A stretch of 64,000 bases of DNA from Parasponia andersonii (lineage: Eukaryota; Streptophyta; Magnoliopsida; Rosales; Cannabaceae). Location of the stretch: positions 1,580,923 through 1,644,922 of the forward strand of contig JXTB01000007.1 of the NCBI GenBank assembly GCA_002914805.1, in the 5' to 3' direction. The stretch's first letter is position 1; each line of letters starts with the position of its first letter. A program made the translations under genes and the position numbers. A model generated the notes under the pieces. It saw only the letters and a list, made by a program, of their open reading frames with translations, ran no database searches and had not been told where the DNA came from. Of the stretch, positions 58,780 to 64,000 are shown piece by piece.

Positions 58780-60290
58780 TCCATATATATTATCCACAAA
58801 TTTATAAATGGAAAGAAAAATTTTGACTTAATACTTGGTGGACAAGGATGTGTTTTTGATAAAGGAGATTTGGGATACAAACCATTTATCAAACAAAAAT
58901 ATTTCAAAAACTATTTTGTGAAAACTTGTTCTAGTGACACTAAATATACTTGTAATTATTGCAATCAAGGTGGTCATACTAATTAAAAAGAATATATATT
59001 TTAGAGGAAAGGCAACAAGGGTTCCAAAAGAATTTAGGACTAACCCTCAAGACCCAAATTAGAATGGGTACTAAAATTCAAAGTTTGATTCTTTTTGTAG
59101 GTACAAAAGAAGAAAATCAAAACCTTTAGTTATTGGATAGCGGTTGTTCCAAACACATGACCGGTGATCTCTTTTTGCTTTCCTCATTTACAAAGAAAAA
59201 TAGAGGGTATGTTACTTTTGGAGATAACACCAATAGAAAATATCTTACTTATTGATAGTCTTAAGCATAATTTACTTAGTATTAGTCAACTTTGTGAGAA
59301 AGAATATAAAATTATTTTTGAACCTTCCAAATACTTAATTGAGAAGGCTTGTTCAAAAGAAGTTATCTTCATTAGAGAAAGAAGAGATAATGTTTACATT
59401 ATCAATAAAGAAAAATATTCTAATCAAGACAAATGCTTTTCAGTTATAAAAGATTATTCTTAGTTTTGGCACAAAAGACTTGGACATACTAGTATGGGAA
59501 CTATTTCAAAACTTTCAAAGAAAAATCTAGTGAATGATTTACCAAGTTTGATTTTTGAAGAGAATAAAATTTGTGATACGTGTCAGTTTGGAAAATAAGT
59601 TAAAAGTTCTTTTAAATCCAAAAATTTTATTTCAACTATTAAACCATTGCAATTACTTCACATGCATTTCTTTGGACTATCAAGAACTATGGTAGAAAAT
59701 ATTATATTTTTGTGATAGTTGATGATTTTTCAAAATTTGCTTGGGTTTTATTTTTAGCGTATAAAAATGAGGTGATAAAAGTTTTTACTACTTTTTGTAA
59801 AAAAGTGCAAAATGAAAAATAGTATACTATTACTATTAGAAGTGATCATAGTGATGAATTTGAAAATGATGATTTAGAAGCATTTTACAATGAAAATGGT
59901 TTTTATTATAATTTTTCTGCACTTAGAACTGCTCAACAAAATAGGGTTGTAGAAAGAAAAAAATAGAACTCTACAAGAAATTGCAAGAACTATACTTAAT
60001 GATCAGATCATGCCTCACCAAAATATTTTTGTACCGAGACCGTAAATACTACTTGCCATATAGTCAATAGAGTAATGATTAGACCTACTTTAAACAAGAC
60101 ACCTTATGAGATTTGGAAGGATAGAAAATCCAACATTAGTTATTTTAAAATTTTTTGTTACAAATGTTTTATTTTGAATACTAAAGATAATTTGAGTAAA
60201 TTTGATTCAAAATCTGATGTTAGCATATTTCTTGGTTATTCTACTACTAGCAAAACTTATCGAGTTTTTCGTTTATTCCTACATCTCATC
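58780..60290 (+). pseudogene. Copia (SIRE-like) gag-pol remnant
   Basis: Gag end: FDKGDLGYKPF and zinc knuckle C-N-Y-C-N-Q-G-G-H (58950-58976; the last Cys is missing, with a stop nearby). Protease: L-L-D-S-G-C-S-K-H-M-T-G (59129-59164). Pre-integrase: HNLLSISQLCEKEYKIIFEP, FWHKRLGHTSMG and C-D-T-C-Q-F-G-K. Integrase: L-H-M-H-F-F-G, where the first catalytic Asp has become His, then R-S-D-H-S-D-E-F and V-V-E-R-K. Last: SDVSIFLGYSTTSKTYRVF (60216-60270). Stops and frameshifts throughout; RT and RNase H absent. Similarity stops at about 60270 and unrelated AT-rich sequence follows. Confidence 0.82.
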
Positions 60291-61019
60291 GTAGTTTTTC
60301 TTCTCTATTAATATCTCTTCTTTTCATCACTTCTTTTTCTTTTTTCTCGGTTTTAGTATTGCAACTATGTTACAATTTTTAGACCATTATTAAACCACCA
60401 AATCCATAAACGTACATATTTTTATATCCATATATATATTTATATACTTATATTATAAGTATCTATTTATATTTTCATATATATATATATATATTTACAT
60501 ATATATATATACATGTGCGTATAATTACATACACATATACATATATGCAAATATCTACATTCTTGTATATTATTATTATTATTATTTTGGGTTTTGGGAT
60601 ACCATTATCTTATGTTTTTCTTTTTATAGTTCTTATTAACTAACAATTGTTAACTATATTATTATTTGTAATACACAAAATATATAGTTGACTATTGTGT
60701 TCAACTGTTTGTGTTAAATATATATTATTTATATTCTTATCCATTTGTGACATAATGAAAAATCTAATATCTCCCGTCAAAAGTTTAATTATCTAATAGT
60801 CTAATTTTGTACTGATGCACTTATTTTCAACATTTTTTTTTTTGACAAAATGACTGGAATTACATCTATCAAAACTACTTTGTAATTATTATTTTTATAT
60901 ATATCAACTGAGAAATTAGGTTAAATATGCTCCGTAATACCTTTATTTTAGCCCATATGCACAAGTTAAAAAATATTTGAAAAATATGCTTGCGGACGAA
61001 AATACCCTTACTAATACCT
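60291..61019. other. AT-rich stretch with TA microsatellites
   Basis: Beyond the copia break. (TA)n-rich runs at 60428-60545 and (ATT)n at 60570-60585. No coding. GAGAAATTAGG followed by TTAAATATGCTCCGTA (60910-60936) recurs at 62403 and at 63001. Confidence 0.5.
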
Positions 61020-61020
61020 N
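61020..61020. other. Single N joining two identical sequences
   Basis: One ambiguous base separates 59528-61019 from 61021-62512, which read the same. It marks an assembly join rather than biology. Confidence 0.9.
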
Positions 61021-62512
61021 TAGTGAATGATTTACCAAGTTTGATTTTTGAAGAGAATAAAATTTGTGATACGTGTCAGTTTGGAAAATAAGTTAAAAGT
61101 TCTTTTAAATCCAAAAATTTTATTTCAACTATTAAACCATTGCAATTACTTCACATGCATTTCTTTGGACTATCAAGAACTATGGTAGAAAATATTATAT
61201 TTTTGTGATAGTTGATGATTTTTCAAAATTTGCTTGGGTTTTATTTTTAGCGTATAAAAATGAGGTGATAAAAGTTTTTACTACTTTTTGTAAAAAAGTG
61301 CAAAATGAAAAATAGTATACTATTACTATTAGAAGTGATCATAGTGATGAATTTGAAAATGATGATTTAGAAGCATTTTACAATGAAAATGGTTTTTATT
61401 ATAATTTTTCTGCACTTAGAACTGCTCAACAAAATAGGGTTGTAGAAAGAAAAAAATAGAACTCTACAAGAAATTGCAAGAACTATACTTAATGATCAGA
61501 TCATGCCTCACCAAAATATTTTTGTACCGAGACCGTAAATACTACTTGCCATATAGTCAATAGAGTAATGATTAGACCTACTTTAAACAAGACACCTTAT
61601 GAGATTTGGAAGGATAGAAAATCCAACATTAGTTATTTTAAAATTTTTTGTTACAAATGTTTTATTTTGAATACTAAAGATAATTTGAGTAAATTTGATT
61701 CAAAATCTGATGTTAGCATATTTCTTGGTTATTCTACTACTAGCAAAACTTATCGAGTTTTTCGTTTATTCCTACATCTCATCGTAGTTTTTCTTCTCTA
61801 TTAATATCTCTTCTTTTCATCACTTCTTTTTCTTTTTTCTCGGTTTTAGTATTGCAACTATGTTACAATTTTTAGACCATTATTAAACCACCAAATCCAT
61901 AAACGTACATATTTTTATATCCATATATATATTTATATACTTATATTATAAGTATCTATTTATATTTTCATATATATATATATATATTTACATATATATA
62001 TATACATGTGCGTATAATTACATACACATATACATATATGCAAATATCTACATTCTTGTATATTATTATTATTATTATTTTGGGTTTTGGGATACCATTA
62101 TCTTATGTTTTTCTTTTTATAGTTCTTATTAACTAACAATTGTTAACTATATTATTATTTGTAATACACAAAATATATAGTTGACTATTGTGTTCAACTG
62201 TTTGTGTTAAATATATATTATTTATATTCTTATCCATTTGTGACATAATGAAAAATCTAATATCTCCCGTCAAAAGTTTAATTATCTAATAGTCTAATTT
62301 TGTACTGATGCACTTATTTTCAACATTTTTTTTTTTGACAAAATGACTGGAATTACATCTATCAAAACTACTTTGTAATTATTATTTTTATATATATCAA
62401 CTGAGAAATTAGGTTAAATATGCTCCGTAATACCTTTATTTTAGCCCATATGCACAAGTTAAAAAATATTTGAAAAATATGCTTGCGGACGAAAATACCC
62501 TTACTAATACCT
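61021..62512 (+). repeat. Exact second copy of 59528-61019 (1492 bp), probable false duplication
   Basis: Offset 1493. Every stretch compared is identical, including microsatellite lengths, the T-run near 62325 and the copia integrase fragment (open frame at 61568-61804 equals 60075-60311). All other repeats in the window are visibly diverged. This piece should not be counted as separate copia sequence. Confidence 0.88.
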
Positions 62513-62760
62513 GAGAGAAAATATGTCTCTTCCCCTTAAACTCCTCATTTCTCTCTCTCTCTCTCTCTAACTCTCTCTTTCGTCTCCTTCTCTGAAGAGC
62601 CAAGAACCATCGCGTTGTTAACCGAGGAAGACGAAAACTCGTCGTGCCGTCTATCGTAAATCTCTCTCACTGTTTAGGATTATGTTGAGAAAAATGAGTC
62701 CCCAAAAGAAGGTAAGCAAAATATGATTTGAGGGTTTTATTTTTTTTTAATTTAGGACAT
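62513..62760 (+). promoter_or_regulatory. Leader-like segment of an unidentified gene or transposon
   Basis: A CT-rich run (62550-62580), then GC-richer text with ATGAGTCCCCAAAAGAAG at 62695-62712, followed by a donor-like GTAAGC. It resembles a 5' UTR plus a tiny first exon (M-S-P-Q-K-K). Inference only. Confidence 0.3.
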
Positions 62761-62789
62761 TTGAAGTAGAAGACGATTTAGAAATTTTT

Positions 62790-63860
62790 GACTTCATTCC
62801 GATATTTTTTCGATGCATTTTCGATTAGCTGGTCTAAATTTTCGATCATATTTCGATGAGTATGGCTGAAAATAGTATCGGAAAATCACGCGAAATTCGA
62901 CGTGTTTTCGATGGTATTTCGACGTATTTTCGATGGTATTTCGACTGTGTTTCGATTTACAGAGTCGAAATTTCGATACCTTTTCGATGATATTTTAAAA
63001 GAGAAATTAGGTTAAATATGCTCCGTATTCTCTATTAAATAGGTAAAATAAACTTTCGATGTTATTTCGATTGTGTTTCGATGAGGTTTGGATGAATAGT
63101 GCGGCAATTTCGATACATTTTCCATGACATTTAAGCTAATTTGTCTTTTAAAATAAAAAATAAGGCTGCTCTAAATTTTCGATGACAGTTCGATGATATT
63201 CGATGGTATTTCGACTTCGATTTACAAAGTCAAAATTTCGATACCTTTTCGATGGTATTTCGACTGTGTTTCGATTTTATTTCGATGAATAGTGCTAAAA
63301 TTTCGATACATTTTCGATGACATTTTAAAATAGAAAATAAGGCTGCTCTAAATTTTCGATGTTAGTTCAACTGTTTTTCGATCACAGTTCGATGATATTC
63401 GATGGTATTTCGACGTGTTTTCGATGGTATTTCGACTGTATTTCGATTTACAGAGTCAAAATTTCGATACCTTTTCGAAATAGGTTTTTTTACAGTATTT
63501 CGAAGAATAGTGCTGAAATTTCGATATATTTTCGATGACATTTTAAAATAGAAAATAAGGTTGCTCTAAATTTTCGATGTTAGTTCGACTGTTTTTCGAT
63601 CACAGTTCGATGAACTTTTCTCTTCTAGTAGCTAGTAGTTAATCTTTTTTCGACTGTTTTCGATTAATTTTTGACTCTATTTCGACGTGCTCTGTTTTTC
63701 GATGATTTGTTCCTTGGACAATTTCAACCTCCTGGCTATTTGTTCTCATTTGAGATAGTTTCTGTAAGATTTTTCGATGACAATCGAAATCTCGTCGAAA
63801 TCAAAATGATCAAAATTTCGATCACTTTTCGACCTATTTCGATGCGTTTGAACTATATTT
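62790..63860 (+). repeat. TTCGA-rich repeat block
   Basis: TTCGA occurs over 50 times in about 1.1 kb by hand count, mostly as TTTTCGATG and TATTTCGAC. Longer units restart at about 63161, 63338 and 63556 with TAAGG-TGCTCTAAATTTTCGAT (spacing about 177 and 218). Diverged earlier units begin near 62830 and 63050. No long open frame supports coding. Confidence 0.8.
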
Positions 63861-63931
63861 CGACGTAATTTAGATGCTTTTGATATATGTTAAATTTCTA
63901 AAAATCCTAACTAAATTGCTTTATTCCTCTT

Positions 63932-64000
63932 ATGTCGAACCAAATGTCAAAGCTCCTTGTACCTTTTGGAGAACACTTTCCTGGAAGGGTCACTATAAAA
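63932..64000 (+). CDS. Start of an open frame running off the window (unidentified)
   Basis: ATG at 63932 opens 23 codons without a stop to the last base (MSNQMSKLLVPFGEHFPGRV...). Base composition changes from repeat to protein-like here. The L-L-V-x-F-G start is compatible with the N-terminus of Mutator-like transposases, but 23 residues cannot decide this. It may be preceded by a short first exon at 62695-62712 with the TTCGA block as intron, although no good acceptor AG is seen directly before the ATG. Confidence 0.3.
   Translation, partial: MSNQMSKLLVPFGEHFPGRVTIK

Noticed and set aside
61568..61804. Second, independent copia integrase fragment
   Set aside because: Identical to 60075-60311 within a probable false duplication.
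1..64000. CRISPR arrays, operons, ribosome-binding sites, prophage or defence genes
   Set aside because: The window is plant nuclear DNA. The short repeats seen are microsatellites, LTR words and the TTCGA block, none with repeat-spacer structure.

Overview
The window looks like nuclear DNA of a flowering plant, probably a dicot (inference). It is AT-rich and contains a spliced-type plant RING-finger gene of a plant-specific family, L1-type LINEs, Ty3/gypsy Athila, Tat and chromovirus elements, Ty1/copia LTRs, hAT and CACTA elements and MITEs. There are no operons, ribosome-binding sites or CRISPR arrays. I cannot name the genus.

Layout. 1-24,015 is a five-level nest. An L1-type LINE (minus) is cut by an LTR-like insert (1,186-2,717) and by a copia solo LTR (3,304-23,784). 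That LTR is cut by an Athila-type gag-protease element (3,770-22,477). The Athila 3' LTR is cut by a non-coding chromovirus-like element (10,621-21,318). That element is cut by two solo LTRs of one family (14,164-16,914 and 17,952-20,503). Four of these insertions keep perfect 5-bp target-site duplications (GCACT, TCTCA, TTTAC, CAAGG), so the order of events can be read directly. 24,696-26,690 holds two hAT MITEs, a foldback element and a tRNA-like SINE. 27,000-34,552 is a Tat-type gypsy element (TSD CTAAG) with gag and integrase pieces in sense and a spliced-looking antisense gene before its 3' LTR. 36,714-37,982 (minus) is the only convincing host gene, an intact 422-residue C3HC4 RING E3 ligase resembling Arabidopsis MUSE1/MUSE2. 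40,033-44,898 is a CACTA-type element hosting a MITE, a copia solo LTR and a Tat solo LTR. 45,061-47,191 is a gypsy solo LTR inside a LINE RNase H remnant. 48,696-57,652 is a chromovirus with both LTRs (TSD ATAAT) and a decayed gag-pol on the minus strand, with an assembly gap over the reverse transcriptase core. 58,213-60,290 is a decayed copia element. 61,021-62,512 repeats 59,528-61,019 base for base across a single N and is probably an assembly artefact. 62,513-64,000 looks like the 5' part of an unidentified gene or transposon, with a dense TTCGA-rich repeat block and an open frame running off the end.

How the parts work together. Nearly everything is transposable-element sequence in decay. 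The gag and pol frames are broken by stops and frameshifts, often of the C-to-T/G-to-A type expected from cytosine methylation. Solo LTRs (six recognised) show that LTR-LTR recombination has been active. Several elements are non-autonomous: an Athila with gag-protease only, a Tat lacking protease, RT and RNase H, and a chromovirus-like element with no coding capacity. No new multi-gene system was found. The most unusual signals are the readable nest, the antisense gene in the Tat element, the shared foldback motif, the TTCGA block and two assembly problems.
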